Source: Lagopus muta
Taxonomy: Eukaryota > Chordata > Aves > Galliformes > Phasianidae
DNA: 64,000 nucleotides
Reading direction: 5' to 3'
Assembly: GCF_023343835.1 (NCBI RefSeq)
Contig: NC_064439.1
Span: 34,112,508 to 34,176,507 of the forward strand
Of the stretch, positions 21,601 through 35,385 are shown piece after piece; positions within the stretch are counted from its first letter, which is position 1, and every line of letters begins with the position of its first letter. The notes below the pieces were generated by a model. The model saw only the letters and a list, made by a program, of their open reading frames with translations, made no database searches and was not told the DNA's origin. The translations under genes and the position numbers were made by a program.

Positions 21601-24600
21601 CAGAGATCAAAATGCAGTTTCTGTTCAGTTGTGGGAAAAAGTGGAAGAGGGCAGTGTCTGTTGAAAATCACTGTTTTAATTAGAGCTTTTCAAGACATGC
21701 ATTCTACACAGATTTATCCATTTGTTTAACCAATTTGAGATCCTATTTTTGCATTTAGGTTATAATGTAAATCTGTGTATGGATAACATCTTGTAAAAGT
21801 CAGTAGGGCTCTGACAAAGAACGTCAGTATATCTGCACTCAATCTGAATTGTTAGGGACTTAGATTTATTTTCTAGTCGTTATAAAGTTAAAGGAAAAGA
21901 AAGATGAAAACAATTTGCACAGTAAATGTCACGTCTTAGCTTGCATTTTTAAATGTCAAACTGAATGGTCTGGGAGCAGTTTTAGAAGGTGCTGAGCTCT
22001 TTTAGTGTCCAGTGACAGATCATATGCCTCAATATGATGATCCTGCCAGGAATGAGTTCTGTTCCTAGAAAATGAAGCTTTTAACCCATGGTGAGCACCT
22101 GCAAGCACTGCTTTGTGAGCAGTCCTTCTCTATGTCATCAGCTGCAAGCATTCCGTAGGCACGTCCGCTTGGTGGGAAGCAACATAACATTGGCTGTTAC
22201 TGACTGTACTCCGAGCCAGCATAAAATCAGTCTTCCAGGGTCAAATCTGTTCCCAACTTATCTATACAACAATAACTACGTTACATCAAGATTTAGCTGG
22301 GCTGTAAATTGACAAGGTCAGTTTCACTTTATCAGAAAATACAATACCCAAGCTGCTGGAATTTTACCACCAACTTTACTCCATTTGAAAGGTGTAGACT
22401 TTGAAAAAACATCAGTACAGTTAGTATTATACGTCAGATAGGCCTAAAGGCCACTGATGCTCCATTAGCAGTCCTGGCCCATCACTTTTTTAGTGGCAAT
22501 CACAGAGCTATCTTACTGATATCTCAAACCAAACGTTTCTGTACAACTTCTTTCTTCTTCTGGATTAATGACTCAGGTATTCTTACTGTTGATAAATCGC
22601 TGCTTAGCACATCACATCTTTGAGAGATGTCTGGTAACACTGAAAAGATTAAACACACGTAAGGTTGTTTGGTGTTTTTCTTCACTTTAAGGAAAAAAGA
22701 AAAAAAAAAGTGAAAGATGAATGCCACATAGTTAAGGCTGACAGGTTTTGTGTGTTGAACTCTGTTATATACGTAACTCCTCTGATCCTTCTGTATCTCA
22801 CTGAAAATGAAGACAATTCTGTTTTGTGAGTAATATCCATATATACCATCTGCTTAAACAAAACAAAACAACAAAAGCAACCTAACAGCTAAAATAGATG
22901 CAGTTATCCAAGTGACCATTTAAATTCTTTTGGATTCCAGTGTAACACTGAGACCTTAAAATGTAAGTTGCTTTTGTGCATTATTCATATTCAGTCCAAA
23001 TCTGTATGTAACATAAGGCCTTTAAATGAACTCAGTTAGACAGATGCTTAGAAAGTTGAAGGGTAGCTAAAAATCCTTCAGGCAGTTTGCATGTTACATG
23101 CTAAGAGAATGCAACATAAACACCTGCAAGCAAAGTATGAGGTTCCACTGTTAACCCAGTAATGATGATTTCAAAACCAAATTTATTAGCATATGTCTTG
23201 CTCCAATTTGTAGGAGGAAGATGAGGTTCTTTTAATATCTGTATACCCGGTGTAAGATAAAGAAACAACAGTTCAAATGTTGATCCAACCAGTTTACTAT
23301 AAATCCTAATCAGGGAGACAGGGAAGGGAAGGAGGGGAAAGAAAGGAAAGAAGCAAGAACCACGTAAAGCGGGGATAGTCACCACCAGGACTCAACGGCT
23401 GTCCCGCTGCATCACGTTTCAATGGTCTGAGGCAAAAGCAGCAGAGGGGGCAGAGCAGCAGCATGGCTGGCCGTGGGCAGCAAGCAGGTAGCAGGAAGAA
23501 GTCACAGAGCCAATCCAGGAGGAAGCAGCAGGATCAGGTAGCAGGCCCAGGAGAGTCTGTCAGCATGCGGGAATTCCGTAGTGAGGAATCTGATGGCAGA
23601 CAGCTCTGTTCTTCTCTGCTTATCTCTCTCACTGCCCCTGGCCTTGTCCATCTGTGTCCCTCAGACAAAGGAGTTCACAACCCTTGCCCAGGACTTGCTT
23701 GGACATGTTCATCTGTTTCCCCAGCAAGCTTTGGGACAATGATGTAAAAGAGTAATCTCTTACAGCGTATTTTCCTCAGTTGTACTTTCTTAAAGCATTC
23801 TTTGCATCCACGATGCAATTATTTTTATTATTAGTCCTTTCTGACGGTGTTTGTTTTAGTTTATGCAGAAGTACAAACACACAAAGTATGGTGAAGTGCT
23901 CTTAGCAAATCAAGCCAGAAGTTAACATTATGCTTTTCTTTGCCTTTATTTTCTTAAATATGCTGTAAAGTAGTTGAACTGTTTATATAGCTTTGAACTC
24001 TGGAAGATGAAGACAAAACCCAAATGGCTGTTTATCTGACTGCATTTTTGGCTTTTGTTTGGCTTCAGTAAGTGAGTAAGGATGTGAAAAGAGAAATAAG
24101 TCAACATATTGCTTAATTTAAAAGAAAGTACTAATTGGGAAAGAAAACATTCACATAGGGATTATTTGCCATGTACACAGTAACAGCAAGTTCGTTCTTG
24201 AATACAAGTAAAAGGATAAAACAAAACCAGCTTTTAAAAGGAGTGTCTCTGAAAAAATCAGCCCCATCTCAACTCCTGCCTCACACCCCACTCAGCAGTT
24301 GTGCTTGGTGAGGTCCAGTCTGTAGCAGCCACTGGAGATGGAAGTGCGAAGCCCAGGATCGTGCTCTCCGTCCTCTGAACTCACCAAGCACTTGCACATG
24401 GCAACTCAGTCCTCCAAAAATTCTTCCAGCAGCACTTCCTGAGGGAAGTTCAGGGCCTATCGATTTTATCAAAGCATTCAAAACAGCTCAGGGACAAGTT
24501 CTGGAGAAGCTATGGCCCTTCTTCTCTCAGTGCTGGTCTTCCTACTCAAGCCAACAGGGTCAGGACTTAAGCACAGTATTACAGAATGTCTTCTCCATCT

Positions 24601-25070
24601 TGGACCATTTGTTTCTTTATATTCTCATGTTTTTGCAGCAAGGAGCTCGGGTGGGTGCCCCATTTCATGGGCTTGCTGGTGTAGGCATAGTGGAAGATGC
24701 TGTATGAGTCAGGCTGGTTTTCAGCTGCTTCGTACAGCCCAGGAATATTTTTATAAGACTCCCTGGCTGGTTACCATGCTCACTTTTTCCTGTTTTGGAG
24801 TTGAAGCAGCAGAGAGATGAATCAGAACTGCCAGCATGAAAAATGGAAATGAGCTCCAAATTTTAATTCTGTTCTCCTAATCAAATGAACTAATCCTAAA
24901 GGACCTAATCTTCCAGTCTTGCAATTCTTACATTTCCATACGTATGATTTCCTGGATTTCTACTGCATGAATGCAGTTTTGTCAGTAGTATTTCTACTTG
25001 CTGTATGCATTGTTTGCTGCACAGATCAAGGGAACTCCTGGCTTTCCTGTGCACATGTAATAATCTTTCA
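21601..25070. other. Intergenic DNA after PLCL2
   Basis: No gene is recognisable. The segment 23400-23560 is GC-richer and purine-rich with many GCAG repeats, and it carries a 94-codon ORF (23463-23747) of low-complexity, basic composition that I do not believe is coding. The rest is plain AT-rich sequence. Confidence 0.6.
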
Positions 25071-25130
25071 CAGAATCATAGAATATCCCAAGTTGGAAGA
25101 GACCCGTGAGGATCACTGAGTCAAACTCCT
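25071..25130 (-). mobile_element. Short CR1 3' end fragment
   Basis: CACAGAATCATAGAATATCC is followed by AAGTTGGAAGAGACCCGTGA and GGATCACTGAGTCAAACTCC. This is the reverse complement of a CR1 3' end about 60 bases long. The insertion is extremely 5' truncated. Confidence 0.8.
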
Positions 25131-27185
25131 TTCAGTAAGCCTGGATCTACCTAGCTTTACACCTGTGTTGAGGTTCAAAATGAAGGATGCTACTTGCAAA
25201 GGAGAGAGTCACGCAGCCATAGTTGCAGCAAAGCTTGCATATACAGTGGTGTGTATTTCACACCCTGTAGCAGAAGTGGAGAACTGCTGCAGTGGGACAC
25301 CTGGCCCGTGGCATTTTAATACTGGGGAAGTCGCTAGCTTGCTGCTTTCACCTGTAATGGCTGTAGGACTTCACCACTTCTTTCTTCAATTCACACCTCA
25401 TCACTGACTAAGCTTTCTAAATGGAGTATTTGCTAACTTGGTTCAAAAATTAATAAGCCTGCATGTATCCTATACCAATCTCAGTTGTTTGAACTCCTGT
25501 AAACATTTGAAAAAAAACAACCCACAATCTTATAACCCTCAGATTCTTTTTTCCTCTGTGGCAGTGGTGGGACAGATCAGTCCAATAATTTTCCAAACTG
25601 ACCCGTGATTCCCTTTATTCATTACAACTTGCTTGTTCTCCATAAGAAAAAGGCAGTAAAACCATTCGAGGCTTGATGGTTATTTCTGTTTACGGACACT
25701 ATTAAACTTCATTTTCTGACTTACCATCTCTGATCTCCAGTGGCTGGGGAAAGGCAGAGCTGCAAAAGCAGCACAGCAGATTAGAAATGGGGCTTGAGTG
25801 AAGAGCAACAAGAACCCTTGCACGTGCAGGGGAGCACCCACTATAGAGTGTAACAAGCTGGAAAGCCGAAGGAGTGGGGAGGCAGTCAAATATTAAAAAA
25901 AAGTGGGTAATTTTAGCCCAGGAATATGGGCAGCTATGGGATGGTGTGGTCTTGGTGTCATCCCTTAGTATCCCTGCGTACTGGAAGATCCACTGGCACT
26001 GGAGGTGTTAGCAGTGCCTCAGGACAAAATGGATGTGAAGTGGCAGCACTGCCAATGGGGGTTCAGCTGCCCCTCCTGCCTGGTTGGAAGTGCCCCAGCC
26101 TTGCTGGAATGTCTACAGCCCATAGAGGAGCTTTTGGAGGGAGACGAGGTGACTGATCAGTGCCTCACTGTAAGCTGAGAACTGCTTGGGGAGAAGGAAA
26201 GCAGCACAGCCAGGAAGCGGAGCGCAGGAACTCAGGCTGGGTTTTGTTCTCCGTCCTTTGGTTTCCTCCATTGATAAATTGGAGGAAATGACACCTAGCA
26301 CATTCTGAGGTAACAAAAGAAACAACATACTGTGTGACTGCTGAAAAATATAACCCCCCCAGTGCCTGCTAGCAGTGAAATAAACTGCCAAATAAATAGC
26401 TCAACTTTAGAACGTATTTGAATGTCACGTACACTGGATTTTACGAAGCACATTAATGTCTAAATGTTTTTTGGAGGCACATATTCATCAGTCATGCTCC
26501 AGTGTGCCATGGGCTGCTGAGGAGGGCTTTAACACACAGCTACTGTCAGTCAGCTGCAAAGTGAGCCTGGGTGTTTGGGATCATGTGGGCTGAGGAGTTA
26601 AATATCACTACTGCCCAGTAAGAGTCAAAGATCTTTTATTTGCATAACGCACTGGTAATGATTGTGCCAGGACTGCTGAAAAATGATGACAGAATGTCAC
26701 TGGGTGGAGAAAAAGTGGATCTTCTCTGGGACCAGTGTGGGGCTGTGGGTAGGGATCTCACTGCAGAGTGCAGAGCACTCCCACAGTGAGCAGCTGTGCT
26801 GCCATTCCTGCTGTGGAGAGGGAGCAGCCAGCCAGCAGCGCTGGGAACAGTGCTTCCTGAACATCCTTCTCTGGAGTGCTGTGCTTTGTGCTCACCTTTC
26901 CTGTATGCAGGTTTAAAGAGCCGCACACTTTACTCGTTGCCATTTCTGTGCTGTTTCATCCCCTCTGGCAATAATTGCAATGTGGTTATGAAATAGGTGA
27001 AACCTGGCAGGCTGTGGCCGTGCGCCAGCAAAGCAGGCAGGATCCAAAATTGGGAGGGAAGGAGGAAGGGTGTTGTGCTGCCCTGGGCCTTGGCTCACAA
27101 CCACTGCTCGAGGTTTATTTGCTTGATGAAATCTGTATCAATTTGTAAACAAACATCTTTCTAGATGACTGTTTACATGGGTTGA
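25131..27185. other. Intergenic DNA
   Basis: No gene or repeat is recognisable. The 26640-26900 stretch is somewhat GC-richer, with overlapping ORFs of 60-96 codons on both strands that show no family resemblance. Confidence 0.55.
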
Positions 27186-27459
27186 TAGTGATAGGACAAG
27201 GGGGAGTGGTTTTAAAGTGAGACAGGGGAGGGTTAGGTTAGATATTAGAAGGAAGTTTTTCACACAGAGGATGGTGATGCACTGGAACAGGTTGCCCAAG
27301 GAGGTTGTGGATGCTCCATCCCTGGAGGCATTCAAGGCCAGGCTGGGTTTGGCTCTGGGCAGCCTGGTCTGGTGGTTGGTGACCTTGCACGTAGCAGGGG
27401 CTTGAAGCTAGGTGATCTTTGTGATCTTTTTCAACCCAAGTCATTCTATGATTCTGTGA
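27186..27459 (+). mobile_element. CR1 LINE fragment with ORF2 end and tail
   Basis: This CR1 copy lies on the + strand. It contains the end of ORF2 (translated RRKFFTQRMVMHWNRLPKEV and VVDAPSLEAFKARLGLAL), then the 3' UTR with GGTGATCTTTGTGATCTTTT, and finishes with ATTCTATGATTCTGTG at 27444-27459. The 63-codon open piece at 27217-27405 is this ORF2 remnant, not a host gene. Confidence 0.92.
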
Positions 27460-30400
27460 AGATGAGAGCAGCATGAGCCTCAGAGGAGGGCTCTGAGAGA
27501 CACAGCGCACCCACGCTGATGCACAGGACAGCATGCAGATCTGTGTACTTTAACATCAGTGCCCAAAGTTTTCACAATCTACACAGAAAAGAAGCCATCC
27601 CCAGCCCAGTTCCTCGTATTTCAAGTATTTACTTTCTTGTAAAGTTACAAACTGTAGAAGAATAGAAAGGGGCGGTTGCTAACTCTGGAACTGCAGCCTT
27701 TGCAATTTGTCCAAGTAGATTACATGCAAATGGCATTGATGCCATTCCCCTGGGTTATGAACCTCCCTGAGAATCACACTCTAGCAAGATACTGTTTGTA
27801 GACTGCTCACCAGAAGAATCAGGTTAAAATTATTTCATGACCTGTACTGCAAGTAATGACATTTCTAGTGCTGTAAGAATGACTGTATTTGATCCTACGA
27901 ATTCATTTTTCTAGCTTCTACTGAGCAATGTTTTGCGTACAGAACAGGTATATTACTGGTTAAATCCTTTAATGCAACAAAAGGCTGGAAAATGCAGGAA
28001 TCCATAAAAGAAAATATTTTATTTTTTTAGAAGGCAGTAGTCACAGCCACAGGATTTCATTGAAGTCAATTGGCTAGCTCGGCAAGCTGAAGAAGGTTGC
28101 TGGAGTCCTCACAGCTTATATGGATTTTCATAGTCACTGCACATTGCACTAAGCAAGGGAAGGTTAAATCTCTTACTTCAGGGCTTAAAATAATCTCTTT
28201 CTTTCGTAATGATTGAGAGGAGTTGGAACGACACACTGGAAAACTGGTACAGGTCAGTGGCCAGTGCTAGCTGCTACAGTAGATAGAGTGCATTTAAAAC
28301 TACAGGATAATTCCTGTGTTTTTGTGTAAATGTAAAAATACTTTCATGTTTAAGACATACGCTTCTCTTGCCAAAGGGCATGAAGAAAGAGCTGTCTCTG
28401 CATATCCAGCAGCAGAAGCAAACACTGAGAAATGGGTGTTAAAAATGAGGTGACTCCCAAGCATTGCTCTGTATAACTGTAAGAGCAACAAGAGATGCAG
28501 GGCTCCAATTAAAGTAACTTTGTGGGGCTGTGGTGAGTAGATGGGGAACTTCCTCATTTGGAAAGAACTGTGCCCTGTGTCAGGGAGTCCAGAAATATAG
28601 TTTTGTCACAGTGATTTTTCCCAGTGCTGACTGCTCCCAAAGCTGCTGCTTCCATTGCAGATCATATCAGGGCTGGCAGCTCCTGCAGAGCATGCTGACA
28701 TGGGTGAGAGAGCCACAGCAATTAAACCTGGAAGGTGAATAGTTTCTAAATGACCAGGATGGAAGAGAAAGTAAGTGATGGTTGGAAAGTCACAGAAGAC
28801 AAAAATATTCTTGCAGTGATTCTCTAGGGATATAATAAGAGAAACAGAAAGGGGTGAGGGCTGCTCTGCTGGTCCATTTGCATTGCGATATGGCATTTTC
28901 AGTTATCACTTCTGCAGCATGAACTTAATGCAAAAAACTATTTGCTTAGGGAAAGAACAGCCTAAGTGGAACTTTCTCATATTCTAAGTCTTCCAGGCAA
29001 CACTCAATAGCTAGGCACAGATAACCATATATTGTCAAAATTAGACAACTGCTTTGGCCAGGGTAAATTCTTGTTGTTTTAGTCTGAGCATAGAGAAATA
29101 AAAAAGATTCCTTTTGCAGTAATTGGTTCTCCTACTGTACTTACCCCTAATTTTCCTTACTGTCAAGCCTCGTTTCTTCTGTTACATAGATTGACATCCT
29201 CTCAATAATAATTCTCATTATGGTTTGAAGGACACTGTGGCCTAGTTTTCCAGGGGAAGCACTGAGCGAGGGAAACACAGCCTGCTATTACTTTGTCCAT
29301 GGAGCTCTGTAACTCTGCTAATGATGCTGGGTTCCTCCTCATGCACTGGCGGTTTGCTGGACAGGAGGACTGGCAGAGCTGTATGTAATTCATCAGCCAC
29401 AGGCTTGGGTGTAACAGACAGTGGCAAGGTGGCAAGTGTCCCAATGTGAGGGATTAAGTCTGAATGAAACAGGGTGGTTTCAGAGGTCCAGCTGCTGTTT
29501 TCATGTGTTCTGATGCAGCCACATGGAATAATAATTCAAACAAGATTACAAAGAGTGAGGATGAGGTGCTGAAGAGAGGGGAGGAACTTCCACTAAATGA
29601 TGCTGTGGAAGGTCGGGTTTTCTCTGTGCTGGTCAGTATTCATCTGAAATAATATCCCTCATAGAATTCTATTAACTCATTACCAATTTGATATGAAAAA
29701 GGCTATGCTTCCAACAAGTTTTTTTATCTTTTAATTAGATTTTATGTTACTGATGTTCCCATAGTAAAGGTTATGTTTGAAAGGAATTTATACACTTACA
29801 TGACATTTAAAACTGCAGAAATAGTGTGAAATCATTGCATACAAACGTGCTATTAGCTGCATGTCAGTATCCAATAAATTCTCTGCACTTCTAATTCTTT
29901 TTTAAGATCTTGAAGCATATCTGATGTTGTGACATTTTATGGCATTTAAATGTCTCAGCAGCGGGACTTTATTCTCTTCATGCACATAGTCTTCTATGGC
30001 TGAAAGAGATCTGACATTGCAGAAGAAGCAAGGAAGATGACAAAATGGACTGAACTGCCAACTATTTCTCATGTAAATTGTAGCCAGCTGAATTCTAAAT
30101 TAGCTGAAGGCTCAGCCTTATCCAGTGGATTGTTGCATACTGAGGCTGTCTGGGATCAGGAGGCTGCCTGGGATCAGGAGGCTACTTGTGCCTAAAACAA
30201 AGTTAAATTAATATTCAGCCAGAAATTCTAATGGGAAGAAGTGCAAAATTTGGTGTCAGAAAGATTCATTGCCACATACTGGATGATCCATTGTGAAACT
30301 TTTCTCAGAAGCTTCAAACTGCCAATTGCTTTCAGCCACGGCATCAGGGCTTTGTAAAATGAAACCTGACACAAGTGAAAATAGCTTAAATGACTGAGAA

Positions 30401-32660
30401 ATGGAGCATGTTTATTTCATTAACCGTTTCGCCAGCAGAGCTGAAGTCCCAGTTTGCCAACAGGGGCAGACAGGCAAGCAACCTCAGCCTGCCTGAGGCA
30501 GCAGGATGCTCACATCTTTCCCTTTTGATAATGCACTTGGGAACAGGAGCTTTACAAGCTGTTATTCTTTTGTTCTCCACTGTAGGTGCATAAATGCTCC
30601 TCACTGATGTGAGCTAGCCATCTTCCACCAGGACTGTAACACTCTCAGGTATATGTGTATGTGGCCAGCCATGTCTGCACCTGTCCTCTGCCACAGGTTC
30701 ATCACAGAGTGAAGGCTCAGCAAGCGGGGCAGGTAACAGAAAGTATGATAAATTTGGAATAACAGCAGTGGGGCTTTTCTTCATTTCTTGTGTGCTTACT
30801 TTGGGCTTGCTCTGCAAAGAGGGATGCTGAAGAACAGCACTGGTTAAAAGAGAGGATATTGAGTCTTGCTGGCGTATCAGATAGAGAGGGCTGCCCCAGC
30901 CAAAGGAGCATTTAGATCTCTGCAGGGGCATAACAGCACATACAGGTATGAGCAGAACTTGCACATGAATCTCGCACATACCACGTACATTAGAGATGTT
31001 TTGAGGTGAAATTTCAACTTCTAACTGAAACCATTTCAAGACTCATGCTATGATTCTGTGAAATCCACTATGGGCTCTTCATACTTTCAGGATCTAAGGC
31101 AGCTCATTGGAGAGCCAGCTGTGTCCAGAGACCTGCACAGAAGAGGCATTATTGCTCCTTCTTTTAGTAAGGCAAGAAAACTCTCTGAAATCAAAGGGCT
31201 TTGTCTTGCAAAGACCCATCTAGGAAATGCAGTTTCATCTTTTTCCAAGTAGCATAAACTTGGCCAATTTTAAGGGAGACAAAGCCAGCCTCTCAATTCT
31301 TTTTGCTTGAGCTGAAAGTTGCCTGAAGCCATGGATCACATGAGAAACTTGATTCATATGAAATATCAAGATTATTTCAGAAAAAAAAGTGTAGGTGGTG
31401 TCATTTTCCACAGCATGCAGACATGAACGTAACTTGTACATGGAGTCATTAATTTTAGGTTCAGACTTCATGACATATATTGGAGTAACAATTTGTATTA
31501 AATCCATGTTCTCTGTTTTAACTTGAAGGCAATCTAGGGTAACTGTTTTCTCTGACAGTGGGAACAGAAGAGAATTTCTGTGCAGGGAGGTCTCTACTCT
31601 TCAACCAGTCCAAAAGATGAGTACATGTTTTGGAGATGTGACATTAACTTATAAATTGCTTCCGTGAGAATGCAAACTGCAAGTAGAAGAAAATGGTTTG
31701 GTGCCCTGTAATCCAGAAATGATATGTCAGTGGCATTTGGAGACCAAGCTGAGGTCTGACCAAGATGGACATGGCCAGAGATATTTTGAGAAAGAGATAT
31801 ATTTTTGTAAACCTCAAACTGCACTGCTTCCTTGACCCCAGCTGAACATACGACGATGCATCTGTTGAATTGAGGCTAGGTGTGCTGGTGTTCTGGGATC
31901 TGAAAGGAAGTTTTTGTATGCTTTATATGTATCATATTACTTTGAGTGCACCACAGACTATTTCTGGCTACCTTGTGGCAAAAGCCCTTGCTCTCCTAAG
32001 CTCTGAATTTTCTCTCTGAAGGATATTTCAACACAGCTAAAATACTGTCACTCTAAATGGCAGATCTTGTGGACTACTTAGAAGGGGCTCAATTCCAGTG
32101 ATTAAACACTGGACCAGAGGAACATCACCAAAACTGATAGGAATGGCTATACCTTAGATCAAACTTCTTAGAGGAGAATTGTGCCTCTAAAAGTCAAGGC
32201 TTGTTGGGCTACTCTCCTGGGATGTCATCTTTGAAAATGTCAGTCATGATGCACATAACCATAGACGTCTCTCTCCCCTGGGGTAAATTATTCACATAAA
32301 ACATTCTGATTTTAGTCACTGGCAGCTTTATATAGTCTAATTTTTGCACACATTTTTTGTAAATATTTTTCTGTGGTCCAGGATGAGGTTGTTTCTAACT
32401 CCGTCATCTCCGTTGCTTTGCCTGTCCCTATTTATAAAACTTTTGCTGCTTTTCCTGAAAGTTGCTATGTAGCTAAATATATGATCTCAGTGGCTACTGT
32501 TTATTTTGTACCCCCGCAGAAAACCAAAGGAAACATCACAGATCTGTCTTCTTGGCTCGAAGAATGCCACTGTGCAGGGATAAATTGGCCTCAGGTTCAT
32601 TTTACTAAAAATTTCTAGCAAACACTTCTTCAACACATGAGAAAAAGATATTTGGAGGTC
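27460..32660. other. Intergenic DNA
   Basis: No gene is recognisable. A perfect-looking 18-base tandem duplication with one mismatch, built on GGCTGTCTGGGATCAGGA, lies at about 30142-30177. Short ORFs up to 141 codons (30614-31039, - strand) have no family resemblance. Confidence 0.55.
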
Positions 32661-33320
32661 CAGATGGAAACGTTTCAGATAATCTAGTCTAACACGAGTT
32701 ATAAAGGCCAGTTCACCTAGTGTCTCCTGCCTAAAGATTCTTCACTTGGAGCAGGTCTTTAGAGCCACATTCCTTCCTTCCTAAGAGATCCAGGATGATA
32801 AAAATTAAATATCAAACCATTCTGTAGGCTGTGTTGTTCAAAGGCTAATTTTTTTCCTTGGTAAAACTTGCACTTCATTCCCAGCTTGACTTTGTCTGAC
32901 TTGAGCTTTCACTCATTCACCAGACAAGAGTTCCTATTGTAATCAGAAATCTTTCATGTGGTCTAATCACGCTGAAGCCCATATTACATTATGCATCAAA
33001 TTGAAGCATCTTCCTGAAGTGCCCTGTCAAGACCTCAACTCATTCTTTGGCCTTCCCTGCTAATCCCTTTTGATCTCTCAACATAAATTCTGGTGTTGAT
33101 GCTATGAAAACAGACATAGTATTCCAGGAATGACACACAGTTCCAGTTAGTGATGCATCACATGGGCTCCCTCTGCTAGTCACACATCTCCTCTTTCCCA
33201 AATACACATTCAGTGCAATTATGTAGTCAAGTGATGGAAATCCATCTGTACAAAGCAATTCACCTCATTTTTATTTATACTTCAGTAACTTGTGTCCTCT
33301 GCAAATTTAATCCTTAGTTC
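32661..33320 (-). mobile_element. Possible ancient CR1/L3-like LINE remnant
   Basis: Scattered pieces resemble very old CR1-type 3' regions in reverse. TTTGGAGGTCCAGATGGAAA lies near the left end, ACATAGTATTCCAGGAATGA in the middle, and TAACTTGTGTCCTCTGCAAA followed by TTTAATCC at the right end. Spacing roughly fits, but divergence is high. Only a profile search could confirm it. Confidence 0.3.
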
Positions 33321-34612
33321 TATTTTCTTTCAGAAAAGTGTGAAGAAATAACTGAATCCAATGATCTACATGGTGCCTACATGGTGCTCCACTAGAAAGT
33401 CTCCTTCAAGATGGTGTCTTCCTGTTCACAGTTAATTATTAACATAATTCAACTAATTTTAGGTACTGCTATTCATTTTAATTTGAAGAGTATGACACAG
33501 AACATCTGCACAAATTTATCAATTATAACCTTATCGAGTAAGTTAAGCTTACTTGATCTATTATTTAGTAAAATCTTTTATACTGAGTTTTCTCAGTATA
33601 TTCATCAACACTTGAATTCTCCACCCTCGTCCTCCCTCTGCTTTCAAACAGTGCAAATTGCTTAATACAGTTTGTTTTCCAGGACTGCATAGATCATGCA
33701 GCCTCTGTTTACCCCTTTAGAAGACTGCTGATTTCCTGGCTTGTCATTCTAAGGAATTTTCTCATTTTACCACACTTAATGAGGAATAAAGTCAATGGTT
33801 CAGAAAGCTTTGGAGCAGTTTTTAAAATATTTTTCCATGAAATGTGGGACCAAATGCATTCTTTTTACTTGAAGGTACCACTACTTTAGCTGCAAACACG
33901 TGGTTGAAGTAATGTACAATTTTGAAACAAAGACAAAGCATCTGATAGACACAGTAAAAGCAGATATAATCTTCAGTGTGAAAGATGGGTTTATGATAGA
34001 AAAACAAAGCACAGAAGAGAGCTTAGTTTATGTTCCTGAACATCATGTGACTGCTGATGCTCCCCTGCAGGAAATATGAAACATAATACTGACTTGCTTT
34101 GGTGTCTACTGCAAACCCACAAAACATCATTCTTTGAGTCCTACACATCTCAGGCTTGATGAAGATCATCAATTTATGCTTCCCTTCCCTCTTTCTTTTT
34201 TTTCAGTTTACTCAAGATAGATCAGGAAAGCTTGGGATTTCTAGGAATCAGATATAGCCTTGCATAACCACCTTGTTGCCTCAACTACCTACCTTTACAG
34301 CACCTCTTTACATATTTTAAGCATAGATCCACAATACTGAAACATATCCCTTTGGAAGGACAGCAATAAGCATTCCTATGCTGCATTCATTGCAAATATA
34401 AAAAAAAAACAAACGAACAGAACAATAACACCCCAAATCAAAAGAACTCAAAAAACCCTAGAAAACCCACTCATGAACAAGCAATTTTTTTAGTCCATTT
34501 TGGAGATTTTGGAACAGGCATGAAGACAGATTTACAGCAGTCAAAACACAAGTTTTGACTGTGACCAGTTCCTATTTAATAAATGACAGGTGTCATTCAG
34601 ACTAATTTGTAC

Positions 34613-34634
34613 TTTTTTTTTTTTTTTTTTTTTT
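34613..34634. repeat. Poly(T) run, 22 bases
   Basis: A pure T run with no recognisable retroposed sequence beside it. Confidence 0.9.
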
Positions 34635-35354
34635 AACTTTTCTTTCTGGCATTGAGATATATAGAGATAGATTCTTTATGATAATACTATTTTGCTAATT
34701 AATATAATTAAGCTGTGTACCTAGTTTTTCAGAGTAGAGCAAACTACTCAAGATCATCATCATTAGCTTAAAGAGCTGACAATTGATGGAGATGATTTTA
34801 ACTTAATAGGCTGTAACCTTTCACAAGCAACACCCTCCCCAAGGGGAGTTCTTCAATTGAATCAGCAATGCTTCTGGGGGGAATGAAGAACTTTGCTCTT
34901 CAGGAATTGTGTAAACAGATCTTCAGCATCTCCTCATCACTTCGCTTGAGAAGGAAAGCAGCAGCTGGTTATTAATACCTGCTGTGCTCTGCTTTGACAA
35001 ACCTGCATTTAAGAATAGCAACTACTGTGTAGCTACAGTGCAGGCTGAGAAGTGGGGTTTTGAAAGGATCAAGAAGGGTCTGGAGAAATGTTGGCAAAAT
35101 AATACAGTATCTGGGTCAGGTAAATGACAGTACTTGGAGTGGTTCCTAGGGAGAGAGGCTGGGGAAATGTGCTTTAAACTGCTGGCGTGTTCATTATTGC
35201 TCAGGTACAAAGAGGCTTGACAGGAAGATAAATGTAATTTGACAACAAGTTGGGGAAAGCTCATCATAATCACAACTGTCAGCCTTAAAACTTTGATAAG
35301 GAGTATCCAGAGGGACATTTTGGGCTTTTTAACAGATCCCAAAAGCCATTGTTT

Positions 35355-35358
<4 letters not shown>

Positions 35359-35385
<27 letters not shown>
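35359..35385. repeat. Poly(T) run, 27 bases
   Basis: The longest homopolymer I noticed in the window. It could be the reverse of a retroposon tail, but the downstream - strand sequence is not recognised. It splits spurious ORFs on both strands. Confidence 0.9.

Noticed and set aside
23463..23747. 94-codon ORF in a GC-richer, purine-rich segment
   Set aside because: Composition is low-complexity, there are no splice or promoter signals I can defend, and it resembles no family.
31040..31060. CTATGATTCTGTGAA, like a CR1 tail on the + strand
   Set aside because: No CR1 body precedes it, and 15 bases are not enough.
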